DNA of 35,881 nucleotides from Rhizobacter sp. (lineage in GTDB: Bacteria; Pseudomonadota; Gammaproteobacteria; Burkholderiales; Burkholderiaceae_C): NCBI GenBank assembly GCA_017881025.1, contig JADGRJ010000010.1, positions 1-35,881 on the forward strand, given 5' to 3'. Each line of letters starts with the position of its first letter. The first letter of the stretch is position 1. Position numbers and translations under genes: made by a program. This document shows positions 8,799 through 17,155 of this stretch, in pieces. Below the pieces are notes generated by a model, which saw only the letters and a list, made by a program, of their open reading frames with translations, was not told where the DNA came from and made no database searches.

Positions 8799-9767
8799 TC
8801 AGGCCTTTGCGCTCGCCGTCAGGTTCTCGAGCTGCAGCTTCAGCCGCTCGCTGAAGCTGAGCTTCGTGTACTGCCGCTCGGTCTCGCGCGAAAGCTCCTT
8901 CTGCAGCGCGAACACGCTCTGCGGGCGCGACAGCGGATCGAGCGACATGCACCACTCGGTGACCTCGATCAGGTTGTCGCTGTAGACGTTTCGCAGGCGC
9001 GAGAGCGAGAGCGCGAGGCGGTCCTTCTCGATCCGCTGCGGCGCGTCGTTCGGCGGATAGCCCTGCATGCAGGCGTAGATGCAGGCGCCGATCGCGTAGA
9101 TGTCGGTCCACGGCCCGAGCGTGCCGTCGCGGCGGTACATCTCGGGCGCGGCGAAGCCCGGCGTGTACATCGGCCGGATGAAGTTGCCTTCCTTGCTCAG
9201 CACCTCGCGCGCGGCGCCGAAGTCGAGCAGGACGGCCTTGTTCTCGTTGGTGATGAAGATGTTCGCCGGCTTGATGTCCAGGTGCAGCATCTTGTGCTGG
9301 TGGACGATGCGCAGGCCGCGCAATATCTCGTCGAACAACGAACGAATCGTCGATTCTCGAAATACTTTGTCACGTTTGAGGTCGCGCGCGGTGACGATGA
9401 AATCCTGCAGGGTATCGCCCTGCAGGTAATTCATCACCATGTAGACGGTTTCGTTCTCGCGGAAGAAATTCAGCACCGAGACGACGCTCGTGTGCGATAT
9501 CTGGGCGAGCGATCGGCCTTCCTCGAAAAAGCTCTTCAGGCCGAGCCGGTAGAGCGGCTGCTTTTCAGGCTTGACACGGGGCGTCAGCTCGCCCGGCGAG
9601 CGCTCGGCGAGCGAGGACGGCAGATACTCCTTGAGAGCGACCAGCTTCCTCTCGCCGTCTTCGCAGAGGTAGACCACGCCGAATCCACCGGCCGCCAGTT
9701 TCTTGATGACCTGGTAGCCGCCCACGACCGTGCCGGATGGCAATGGCGCGGGCTTTGGCTTTGACAT
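8799..9767 (-). CDS. Hanks-type Ser/Thr protein kinase
   Basis: A 322-residue cytoplasmic kinase without a transmembrane helix or extracellular sensor. Visible landmarks are the glycine loop LAAGGFGVVY (24-33), the ATP lysine in VALKEY (Lys46), the catalytic loop HLDIKPANI (162-170, Asp164), LLDFGAAR (190-197), and PGFAAPEMY with DIYAIGACIY. The residue before the catalytic Asp is Leu rather than Arg, so this is a non-RD kinase. The C-terminal 50 residues are charged and helical. It forms a unit with the downstream PP2C gene. Its start is only 22 bp from the divergent yicC start. Confidence 0.92.
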   Translation of the reverse strand: MSKPKPAPLPSGTVVGGYQVIKKLAAGGFGVVYLCEDGERKLVALKEYLPSSLAERSPGELTPRVKPEKQPLYRLGLKSFFEEGRSLAQISHTSVVSVLNFFRENETVYMVMNYLQGDTLQDFIVTARDLKRDKVFRESTIRSLFDEILRGLRIVHQHKMLHLDIKPANIFITNENKAVLLDFGAAREVLSKEGNFIRPMYTPGFAAPEMYRRDGTLGPWTDIYAIGACIYACMQGYPPNDAPQRIEKDRLALSLSRLRNVYSDNLIEVTEWCMSLDPLSRPQSVFALQKELSRETERQYTKLSFSERLKLQLENLTASAKA

Positions 9768-9789
9768 AATCGATGGAAAATGGGAGCAA

Positions 9790-10737
9790 ATGCGCGTGGC
9801 AGTTTACAGCATGACCGGCTACGCGAATGCCTCGGCGAGTGCTCCGACAGCGCCTGCGGCAGCATTGCACGAAGCGTCGCGCGGCATGGCCGCGAAGGCC
9901 TCCCCGGCGCCCGCGCTCGCGGTCGAGATCCGCTCGGTCAACGGGCGCTTTCTCGACATCGCGATGCGCCTGCCCGACGAGTTGCGCGGCCTCGAGCCTG
10001 CGCTCAGGGCGATGCTCACGGCGCGCTTCAAGCGCGGCAAGATCGAGCTGCGCCTCGCCGGCACGGGCAGCGCCGAAGGCGCCGTTCCCGAGCCGACGCC
10101 CGAGCAGCTCGCCCACCTGGCGCGCGTCGACGCCGGCGTGCGCGAGCACCTGCCGCACGCGCGCGCGTTGTCGGTCCACGAGGCGCTGCACTGGTGCCGC
10201 AGCGCTCCCGAGGCGCAGCCCGAGCACGCCGTCCTCGAAGCCGCCGAGCTTTGCGTCGAGCGGCTTGCCGTGGCGCGCGCGCGCGAAGGCGAGCGGCTCG
10301 CCGCGGTGCTCGCCGAGCGCGTCGCCCACCTGCGCGCCCTCGCCGACGCGGCCGAGCCCCTCGTGCCCGGCGCCGTCAGCCGCATGCAGCAGCGCTTCCT
10401 CGAGCGCTGGAAGGAAGCGCTCGACAAGGCCGGCGCGGCGCAGTCGGTGGCGCGCGAGGCGATCGAGGAGCGCGCGCTCAACGAGGCCGCGGCGTACGCG
10501 ATCCGCATCGACGTCGCCGAAGAGCTGGCGCGGCTGCGCTCGCACCTCGACGAGATCGCGCGGCTGCTCGACAAGGGCGGCGAGATCGGCAAGCGCCTCG
10601 AGTTCATCATCCAGGAGCTGCTGCGCGAGGCCAACACGCTCGGCTCGAAATCGCCGTCGATCGAGATGACGGCGATCTCGGTCGACATGAAGGTCGCGAT
10701 CGAGCAGCTGCGCGAGCAGGTGCAGAACGTCGAGTAG
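9790..10737 (+). CDS. yicC: YicC family endoribonuclease
   Basis: A 315-residue YicC protein. It opens with MTGYA near the start and EIRSVNGRFLDIAMRLP, and ends with the DUF1732 block: LDEIARLLDKGGEIGKRL, then FIIQELLREANTLGSKS. E. coli YicC is an endoribonuclease that participates in decay of the RyhB small RNA. I chose the ATG at 9790, preceded by GGGAG; the ATG at 9811 (SMTGYA) is the alternative. A 30-residue Ala/Pro-rich insertion after MTGYA is not in the usual family sequence. Together with gmk, rpoZ and spoT downstream it belongs to a conserved neighbourhood, here interrupted by two metabolic genes. Confidence 0.92.
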   Translation: MRVAVYSMTGYANASASAPTAPAAALHEASRGMAAKASPAPALAVEIRSVNGRFLDIAMRLPDELRGLEPALRAMLTARFKRGKIELRLAGTGSAEGAVPEPTPEQLAHLARVDAGVREHLPHARALSVHEALHWCRSAPEAQPEHAVLEAAELCVERLAVARAREGERLAAVLAERVAHLRALADAAEPLVPGAVSRMQQRFLERWKEALDKAGAAQSVAREAIEERALNEAAAYAIRIDVAEELARLRSHLDEIARLLDKGGEIGKRLEFIIQELLREANTLGSKSPSIEMTAISVDMKVAIEQLREQVQNVE

Positions 10738-10747
10738 CGCGGCGGCG

Positions 10748-11770
10748 ATGGTCACCGTCTTCGTCAGCCACCCGTCCGACAAGCTCGACACCTACTTCGG
10801 CGCCAAGGCGACCCGGGCGCTCGGCGCGATCGCCGAAGTGCGCTTCAACGACGCGCCGGGCGATCTCTCGCTGCCCGCCCTCGTCGCGGCGGCGCGCGGC
10901 TGCGATGCGCTCATCGCCTACCGGCAGACCGCCGCGCCGGACGCGCTCTTTCGCGATCTTCCCGAGCTGTTCGCGTTCATCCGCTGCGCGGTCGACATCC
11001 GCACCGTCGACGTCGCCGCGGCGAGCGCGCACGGCGTCCTCGTCACGCAGGCGAGCCCGGGCTTCGTCGCCGCGGTCGCCGAGTGGGTCGTCGCCGTGAT
11101 GATCGATCTCGGCCGCGGCATCGTTCGCTACGCCGAGGCGGCGCGCGCGAACCGGCCGCTCGCGCCCTTCGTCGGCCGCGAGCTGCGCGGCGCGACGCTC
11201 GGCGTGATCGGCCTCGGCCGCATCGGCGCGCACCTTGCCGACCTCGCCCTCGCCTTCGGCATGCGCGTGCTCGCCGCGACGCCGCAACCGATCGACGATC
11301 GCGGCGGCCGCATCCGCCCCGTCCCGCTCATGGAGCTGCTCGCCGAGTCGGACTTCGTCGTCTGCCTCGCGCCCGCGCAGGCCGACACCGACCGGCTGAT
11401 GAACGCAGCGGCGTTCGCGGCGATGCGGCGCGGCGCGTTCTTCGTCAACGCCGCGCGCGGCGAGCTCGTCGACGACGCGGCGCTCCTCGCCGCGCTCGAT
11501 TCGGGACACCTCGGCGGCTGCGCGCTCGACGTCGGCCGCGCCCCCGACCAGATGCCGGCGCCCGAGCTCGTGCGCCACCCGCGCGTGATCGCGACGCCGC
11601 ACATCGGCGGCCTGACCCAGCCCGCGATCGAGCACCAGGCGCTCGAGACCGTCGCCCAGCTGACGCTGCTGCTCGAGGGCGAGATGCCGATCGGCGCCGT
11701 CAACCCGACCCATGCCGATCGCTGGCGACGCTGGCGCGACCGGCAAGGCGACCGAGGGAGTTCTTCATGA
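10748..11770 (+). CDS. D-isomer-specific 2-hydroxyacid dehydrogenase family protein
   Basis: A 340-residue NAD(P)-dependent dehydrogenase of the D-2-hydroxyacid family. The Rossmann motif [10 protein letters not shown] (151-160), the catalytic-Arg segment [12 protein letters not shown] and the histidine segment TPHIGGLT are present. Where the family usually has DVFxxEP with the catalytic Glu, this protein has [10 protein letters not shown], so that Glu is not at its usual place; I recall the same variant in betaproteobacterial homologues. The family interconverts 2-oxoacids and D-2-hydroxyacids; the substrate is not identifiable. The gene follows yicC by 10 bp and overlaps the amidohydrolase by four bases (ATGA), so the two probably act in one pathway. 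Confidence 0.88.
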   Translation: MVTVFVSHPSDKLDTYFGAKATRALGAIAEVRFNDAPGDLSLPALVAAARGCDALIAYRQTAAPDALFRDLPELFAFIRCAVDIRTVDVAAASAHGVLVTQASPGFVAAVAEWVVAVMIDLGRGIVRYAEAARANRPLAPFVGRELRGATLGVIGLGRIGAHLADLALAFGMRVLAATPQPIDDRGGRIRPVPLMELLAESDFVVCLAPAQADTDRLMNAAAFAAMRRGAFFVNAARGELVDDAALLAALDSGHLGGCALDVGRAPDQMPAPELVRHPRVIATPHIGGLTQPAIEHQALETVAQLTLLLEGEMPIGAVNPTHADRWRRWRDRQGDRGSSS

Positions 11771-12603
11771 GCATCACGAGCTCGCCGTGGCCGGGGGCCT
11801 GCGATTGCCACATGCACGTCTACGAGGACTCGTATCCGCTAGCCGCGACGGCGACGTTCAAGCCGCCGCACGCGCCGACGTCGTCGTATCGCGCCGTGCA
11901 GCGCGAGCTCAATCTCGCGCGCACGGTCGTCATCCAGCCGACCGGCTACGGCTTCGACAACCGCTGCACGCTCGCCGCGCTGGCTGCGCTCGGCCCGGAT
12001 TCGCGCGCGGTCGTCGTCGTTGCGCCCGACGTCGCGCCGGCCGAGCTCGAGTCGCTGCACGACGCCGGCGTGCGTGGCGTCCGCTACATGATGCTGCCGG
12101 GCGGCGTGCTGCCGTGGTCGGGCCTCGAGGACGCGGCCGCCGCCATCGCGGCTCTCGGCTGGCACATCGACCTGCAGCTCGACGGCCGCGAGCTGCCGCT
12201 GCGCGAAGCGATGCTGCGCCGCCTGCCCTGCCGGCTGGTGATCGACCACGTCGGCCGTTTCATGGGCCCGGTCGATCCCGACAGCGACGCCGTGCTCGCG
12301 CTCTGCCGCCTGCTCGACACGGGAACGTGCTGGGTCAAGATTTCGGCGCCCTACGAAAGCTCGCGCAGCGGGCCGCCGGGCTACGACGACATCGCCTGGA
12401 TCGCCCGCCTGGTCGCGCGGCGCTACCCCGAACGGTGCCTGTGGGCGAGCAATTGGCCGCATCCGAACCAGGCGCCGGCGCCCGCGAACGCGGCGATGCT
12501 CGACTGGGGACTCGGCTGCATCGCGGACACGGCGACGCGGCGCAAGGCGCTCGTCGACAACCCGGCCGAGCTGTACGGCTTCGCGCCGACGGCCGCCACG
12601 TAA
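11767..12603 (+). CDS. Amidohydrolase family protein (PDC-hydrolase-like)
   Basis: A 278-residue TIM-barrel hydrolase of the amidohydrolase-2 family. The metal motif HMH is at residues 15-17 (CDCHMHVYE), with IDHVGRF in mid-protein and WASNWPHPN near the C-terminus. The pattern resembles 2-pyrone-4,6-dicarboxylate lactonase (LigI) and related lactonases. Members hydrolyse lactones or cyclic amides. The ATG overlaps the dehydrogenase stop (ATGA). The pair suggests a small catabolic step, lactone opening plus hydroxyacid oxidation or the reverse, inserted between yicC and gmk. The substrate is unknown. Confidence 0.85.
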   Translation: MSITSSPWPGACDCHMHVYEDSYPLAATATFKPPHAPTSSYRAVQRELNLARTVVIQPTGYGFDNRCTLAALAALGPDSRAVVVVAPDVAPAELESLHDAGVRGVRYMMLPGGVLPWSGLEDAAAAIAALGWHIDLQLDGRELPLREAMLRRLPCRLVIDHVGRFMGPVDPDSDAVLALCRLLDTGTCWVKISAPYESSRSGPPGYDDIAWIARLVARRYPERCLWASNWPHPNQAPAPANAAMLDWGLGCIADTATRRKALVDNPAELYGFAPTAAT

Positions 12604-12617
12604 ACTGCGCGCATCGC

Positions 12618-13238
12618 ATGGACTATCCCGGAAACCTCTATGCCGTCGCCGCGCCGAGCGGCGCCGGCAAGTCGAGCCTGGTCAAGTCGCTCCTCGAGCT
12701 CGACTCGCACCTGACGCTCTCGATCTCGCACACGACGCGAAAGCCCCGCGGCCAGGACCAGCAAGGGCGCGAGTATCACTTCGTCGACGAGCCGACCTTC
12801 CGCGCCATGGTCCAGCGCGGCGAGTTCGTCGAGTGGGCCGAGGTGCACGGCCACCTCTACGGCACCTCGCGCGGCGCGATCGAGGAGCGCATCACCCGCG
12901 GCCACGACGTCCTCCTCGAGATCGACTGGCAGGGCGCGCTGCAGATCAAGCGGCTCTTTCCGAACGCGGTCCTGATCTTCGTCCTGCCGCCGAGCTGGGA
13001 CGAGCTGCGCCTTCGCCTCGAGCGCCGCGGCGAAGATGACGCCGAGACGATCGAGCAGCGGATGGCCAACGCGCGCATCGAGGTCTCCAAGGCGGATCAG
13101 TTCGACTTCGTTATAATCAATGCCCTGTTCGAGACGGCGCTTTTCGATCTGAAGGCGATCGTCCATTCGCAGCGGCTCAAGTACGCAGCGCTGCGGCGGT
13201 CCCGGCCCGCGATCTTCGCCGCCCTCGATCTGCCCTGA
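12618..13238 (+). CDS. gmk: Guanylate kinase
   Basis: A 206-residue essential enzyme converting GMP and ATP to GDP and ADP. The P-loop [10 protein letters not shown] (12-21), the GMP-binding segment [37 protein letters not shown] and [12 protein letters not shown] are all typical. It is 14 bp after the amidohydrolase gene and first of gmk-rpoZ-spoT, the order found in E. coli and many betaproteobacteria. Its grouping with spoT links guanine nucleotide supply to (p)ppGpp metabolism. Confidence 0.97.
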   Translation: MDYPGNLYAVAAPSGAGKSSLVKSLLELDSHLTLSISHTTRKPRGQDQQGREYHFVDEPTFRAMVQRGEFVEWAEVHGHLYGTSRGAIEERITRGHDVLLEIDWQGALQIKRLFPNAVLIFVLPPSWDELRLRLERRGEDDAETIEQRMANARIEVSKADQFDFVIINALFETALFDLKAIVHSQRLKYAALRRSRPAIFAALDLP

Positions 13239-13284
13239 GTCCACGCCAGCGCGTGCCCTTCATCTTCCGCACACCGGTATTCCC

Positions 13285-13488
13285 ATGGCCCGCATCACCG
13301 TCGAAGACTGCCTCGTCAAGATCCCGAACCGGTTTCAGCTCGTCCTCGCCGCGACGTATCGCGCACGCATGCTGAGCCAGGGCCACGCGCCCAAGGTCGA
13401 GACCAAGAACAAGCCGGGCGTCACCGCCCTGCGCGAGATCGCCGCCGGCGAGATCGGCATCGAGATGCTGAAGAAGGTGCCGGTCTAG
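13285..13488 (+). CDS. rpoZ: RNA polymerase omega subunit
   Basis: A complete 67-residue omega subunit: [28 protein letters not shown], then [16 protein letters not shown]. Omega helps assemble the beta' subunit and forms part of a ppGpp site on RNA polymerase. It lies 46 bp after gmk and 140 bp before spoT. No strong Shine-Dalgarno is visible in front of the ATG. Confidence 0.97.
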   Translation: MARITVEDCLVKIPNRFQLVLAATYRARMLSQGHAPKVETKNKPGVTALREIAAGEIGIEMLKKVPV

Positions 13489-13628
13489 CCGCGGCCTTTC
13501 CCGACGCCCGGCGCCCGCCCGGGCTCCCTCGCGGGATGCCGCCGCCGCCCTGGCGCTCCCGCCACCACCCTGCTCCCGCCCCGGCGCCCGACGCCGATGA
13601 CAGCGCGCGATCCGCGCTAAATTCGGGC

Positions 13629-15914
13629 ATGGCTACGCGCTCCACCACCGCCGTGCCCGGGCTGACCAAGCCCGCGGCGAGAAAGCGGCCGAGCGCACCG
13701 CCCGCCTACCCGCTCACGCCCGGCGACGCCGCAGCCGCCTCGTTCGCGGCGCTGACCGTCAAGCTCGACTACCTCGACGCCGCCGACATCCGGCGCGTCC
13801 GCGACGCCTACCGCTTCGCCGACGAGGCGCACCTCGGCCAGTTCCGCGCCAGCGGCGAGCCGTACATCACCCACCCGATCGCCGTCGCGGGCCTGTGCGC
13901 CGAGTGGAAGCTCGACGCGCAGGCGATCATGGCCGCGTTGATGCACGACGCGATGGAGGATTGCGGCATCAGCAAGGCCGAGCTGATCGAGCGCTTCGGC
14001 GCGCCGACCGCCGACCTCGTCGACGGCCTCACCAAGCTCGACAAGCTGCGCTTCTCGACGCGCGAGGAGTCGCAGGCCGAGTCGTTTCGCAAGATGCTGC
14101 TGGCGATGACGCGCGACGTCCGCGTCATCCTCGTCAAGCTGGCCGACCGGCTCCACAACATGCGCACGATGGACGCCGTCGCCGCCGCCAAGCGGACGCG
14201 GATCGCCGCCGAGACGCTCGAGATCTACGCGCCGATCGCGCACCGCCTCGGCCTCAACCAGACCTACCGTGAGCTGCAGGAGCTCTCGTTCAAGCACCTC
14301 AAGCCGTGGCGCGAGGCCGCCCTGTCGAAGGCGGTGCAGAAGGTGCGCGGCCATCGGCGTGACATCGTCGACCGGATCCAGAAAGACGTCGAGAAGGCGT
14401 TCGCTCAGGCCAAGCTGAAGGCGCAGATATTCGGCCGCGAGAAGACGCTCTATTCGATCTACGCCAAGATGCGCGAGAAGCACCTGTCGTTCGCGCAGGT
14501 CAACGACATCTTCGGCTTTCGCATCGTCGTCGGCACCTTGCCCGAGTGCTACATGGCGCTCGGGGTCCTGCACCAGCTGATGAAGCCGGTGCCGGGCCGC
14601 TTCAAGGACTACATCGCGATCCCGAAGGCCAACGGCTACCAGTCGCTGCACACGACGCTGGTCAGCCCGCTCGGCACCGCGGTCGAGTTCCAGATCCGCA
14701 CCGAGCCGATGCACGCCGTCGCCGAGAAGGGGATCGCCGCGCACTGGCTCTACAAGGAGAGCGACGACGGCCCGGCCCAGGGCACCGAGGCGCAGCGGCT
14801 CGGCGCGCTCTGGCTGCAGTCGCTGATCGACATCCAGGACGAGACGCGCGACGCTGGCGAGTTCCTCGAGCACGTCAAGATCGACCTCTACCCCGACGCG
14901 GTGTACGTCTTCACGCCGATGTCGAAGATCCTCGCCCTGCCGCGCGGCGCGACGCCGGTCGACTTCGCCTACGCGATCCACACCGACGTCGGCGACCACT
15001 GCGTCGCCGCCAACGTCAACGGCGAGCCGGTGCCGCTACGGGCCGAGCTGAGGAGCGGCGACGTCGTCGAGATCATCGGCGCGCCCAATGCTCGGCCCAA
15101 TCCGGCGTGGCTCAACTTCGTCTGCACCGGGCGGGCCCGCTCCAAGATCAGGCACTACCTGAAGAACATGGAGCAGGAGGAATCGCAGGGCCTGGGCGAG
15201 AAGATGCTGGCGCAGGCGCTGCGCGCCGAGGGCCTGTCGCTGCCGCCCGAGGACGGCAGCGGCGTGGGCGTCTGGCAGCAGCTGATCCGCTGGACCGGCA
15301 ACAAGAGCCGCGACGATCTCTTCGTCGACATCGGCGTCGGCCGCAAGATCGCGACGATCGTCGCGACGCGGCTGGCGCGCCTGCTCGCCGAAGGCGGCGT
15401 CCGCGCCGACGCGCTGACGCTGACGATGGGCCGCTACGCCGTCGACGATTCGGCGCCGTCGCAAGGCCTCGTGCTGATCGACGGCAGCGAAGGCGCGTCG
15501 GTCCAGCTCGCGCCATGCTGCCGGCCGATCCCGGGCGACGCGATCGTCGGCAACCTCGGCCGCGGCGAAGGCCTCACCGTCCACACCGCCGATTGCAGCG
15601 TCGGCAAGCGCCTGCTCGAGCGCGACAGCGAGCGCTGGATGCGCGTCGACTGGGCCGAGCAGCCGACGCGGCCGTTCGAGACCGCGGTCTCGCTGCTCGT
15701 CAAGAACGGCAAGGGCGTGCTCGCGCAGGTCGCGTCGGCGGTGAGCCAAGCCGAGGCCGACATCACCCACATCGACATGGGGCAGGAGCCGGCGAGCGAG
15801 ACGACCGAGCTGAAGCTGCTTCTGAGCGTGCGCGACCGCCTGCACCTGGCCGAAGTGATGCGAACGCTGAAGCGCTCGCATGCCGTCCTGCGGGTCGCGC
15901 GCGTCAAGCCCTGA
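13629..15914 (+). CDS. spoT: Bifunctional (p)ppGpp synthetase/hydrolase (Rel/SpoT)
   Basis: A 761-residue stringent-response enzyme. The N-terminal HD hydrolase domain has an intact HDAMED at 106-111 and KLADRLHNMRTM, so ppGpp hydrolysis is expected. The synthetase domain carries RFKDYIAIPKANGYQSLHTT (Arg324-Asp327). The RxKD loop marks the bifunctional type, as opposed to ExDD in synthetase-only RelA. A TGS domain starts near residue 423 (VYVFTPMSKILALP). The C-terminal ACT domain occupies roughly the last 80 residues. I chose the ATG at 13629 because the upstream in-frame extension is Pro/Arg-rich and unlike the family. Its last 11 bases overlap the convergent greB gene. Confidence 0.96.
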   Translation: MATRSTTAVPGLTKPAARKRPSAPPAYPLTPGDAAAASFAALTVKLDYLDAADIRRVRDAYRFADEAHLGQFRASGEPYITHPIAVAGLCAEWKLDAQAIMAALMHDAMEDCGISKAELIERFGAPTADLVDGLTKLDKLRFSTREESQAESFRKMLLAMTRDVRVILVKLADRLHNMRTMDAVAAAKRTRIAAETLEIYAPIAHRLGLNQTYRELQELSFKHLKPWREAALSKAVQKVRGHRRDIVDRIQKDVEKAFAQAKLKAQIFGREKTLYSIYAKMREKHLSFAQVNDIFGFRIVVGTLPECYMALGVLHQLMKPVPGRFKDYIAIPKANGYQSLHTTLVSPLGTAVEFQIRTEPMHAVAEKGIAAHWLYKESDDGPAQGTEAQRLGALWLQSLIDIQDETRDAGEFLEHVKIDLYPDAVYVFTPMSKILALPRGATPVDFAYAIHTDVGDHCVAANVNGEPVPLRAELRSGDVVEIIGAPNARPNPAWLNFVCTGRARSKIRHYLKNMEQEESQGLGEKMLAQALRAEGLSLPPEDGSGVGVWQQLIRWTGNKSRDDLFVDIGVGRKIATIVATRLARLLAEGGVRADALTLTMGRYAVDDSAPSQGLVLIDGSEGASVQLAPCCRPIPGDAIVGNLGRGEGLTVHTADCSVGKRLLERDSERWMRVDWAEQPTRPFETAVSLLVKNGKGVLAQVASAVSQAEADITHIDMGQEPASETTELKLLLSVRDRLHLAEVMRTLKRSHAVLRVARVKP

Positions 15915-16500
15915 CGGTGGCGGCGGCTCCGGGCGCTTCCGGTCCCGGCGCCGGATAGCGCACCTCGAGCACCTCGAGCGTCTCGACGCCGCGCGGCGTC
16001 ACCAGGCGGACCTCGTCGCCGACGCGCGCCCTCAGCAGCGCGCGCGCGATCGGCGCGATCCAGCTCACCTCGCCGCGCGCGCTCTCCGCCTCGTCGACGC
16101 CGATGATGCGGATCGTGCGCTCCTCGCCGTGGTCGCTCGCGTAGCGAACCGTCGCCCCGAAGAAGACCTGCTCGTTGCCGTGGTGCCGCGACGGATCGAC
16201 GACCTCGGCGAGGTCGAGCCGCTTGGTCAGGAAGCGGATGCGGCGGTCGATCTCGCGCAGGCGCTTCTTGCCGTACAGATAGTCCCCGTTCTCCGAGCGG
16301 TCGCCGTTCTTGGCCGCCCACGAGACCGCCTCGACCACCTTCGGGCGCTCGTCGTCGAGGAGCGTCATCAGCTCCTCGCGCAGGCGCCGGTAGCCGGCGA
16401 CGGTGATGTAGTTCTTCGCGCCCTGCGGCAGGACGGCGGCCTCGACGTCGTCGTCTTCATCGTCTTCGCGATCGACCTCGCGCGTGAAAGCCTTGTTCAT
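15904..16500 (-). CDS. greB: Transcription elongation factor GreB
   Basis: A 198-residue Gre factor that enters the RNA polymerase secondary channel and stimulates cleavage of backtracked RNA. The N-terminal coiled coil carries ITVAGYRRLREEL and SWAAKNGDRSENGDYLYGKK, whose acidic tip is the catalytic part. KRLREIDRRIRFLTKRLD favours GreB over GreA. The C-terminal FKBP-like domain ends with VGDEVRLVTPRGVETLEV. An acidic Asp/Glu run near residues 9-17 precedes the coiled coil. The ATG at 16500 was chosen from the MNKAF opening common in betaproteobacterial GreB. The gene converges on and overlaps spoT by 11 bases. Confidence 0.94.
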   Translation of the reverse strand: MNKAFTREVDREDDEDDDVEAAVLPQGAKNYITVAGYRRLREELMTLLDDERPKVVEAVSWAAKNGDRSENGDYLYGKKRLREIDRRIRFLTKRLDLAEVVDPSRHHGNEQVFFGATVRYASDHGEERTIRIIGVDEAESARGEVSWIAPIARALLRARVGDEVRLVTPRGVETLEVLEVRYPAPGPEAPGAAATVRA

Positions 16501-16579
16501 GACGTGGCGCTGCAGACAAATCCGGGCTGGACGATGATTCTGCCGTCGCATCCATCTCCCTTCTGAAAGGAATTCCAAT

Positions 16580-17146
16580 ATGACCAGCACTCGTCGCGTC
16601 GCCGTGGTCGTCGGCAGCCTGCGCAAGGATTCGTTCAATCGCAAGATGGCGAAAACGCTCGCGGCGATGGCGCCGGCGCCGCTCTCGCTCGAGATCGTCG
16701 AGATCGGCCAGCTGCCGCTCTACAACCAGGACGACGACGCGACCCCGCCGGCAGCATCGGTCGCCTTCAAGGAGAAGATCGCCGGCGCCGACGCGGTGCT
16801 GTTCGTGACGCCGGAATACAACCGCTCGGTCCCTGGCGTGCTGAAGAACGCGATCGACGTCGGCTCGCGTCCGTACGGCAAGAGCGCCTGGAAGGGCAAA
16901 CCCGCTGCCGTGATGACGGTCTCCCCGGGCGCCATGGGCGGCTTCGGCGCCAACCATCACCTGCGCCAGTCGCTGGTCTTCCTCGACATGCCGGTGCTGC
17001 AGCAGCCCGAGGCCTACGTCGGCAGCGCAGGCGATCTGTTCGACGACGCCGGCGGCCTCAAGAAACCGGAGACGCAGCAATTCCTCGCCAAGTTCCTCGC
17101 CGCGTTCGCGGCCTGGATCGAGCGGACGGCGAAGACGCCGGCCTGA
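16580..17146 (+). CDS. NAD(P)H-dependent FMN reductase family flavoprotein
   Basis: A 188-residue flavodoxin-fold reductase of the ChrR/YieF/SsuE-like superfamily. The FMN phosphate loop GSLRKDSFNRKMA is at residues 12-24, the flavin motif PEYNRSVPGVLKNAIDVGSRP begins near 79, and the segment SPGAMGGFGANHHLRQ follows. Members reduce quinones, azo dyes or chromate using NAD(P)H, and many serve in oxidative-stress defence. A clear AAGGA ribosome site lies upstream of the ATG. It is a single-gene unit divergent from greB (79-bp gap). Confidence 0.93.
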   Translation: MTSTRRVAVVVGSLRKDSFNRKMAKTLAAMAPAPLSLEIVEIGQLPLYNQDDDATPPAASVAFKEKIAGADAVLFVTPEYNRSVPGVLKNAIDVGSRPYGKSAWKGKPAAVMTVSPGAMGGFGANHHLRQSLVFLDMPVLQQPEAYVGSAGDLFDDAGGLKKPETQQFLAKFLAAFAAWIERTAKTPA

Positions 17147-17155
17147 GGCAGCCGG

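Noticed and set aside
13536-13628. N-terminal extension of SpoT from an upstream ATG
   Set aside because: The added 31 residues are Pro/Arg/His-rich and unlike the family; the ATG at 13629 gives the expected start.
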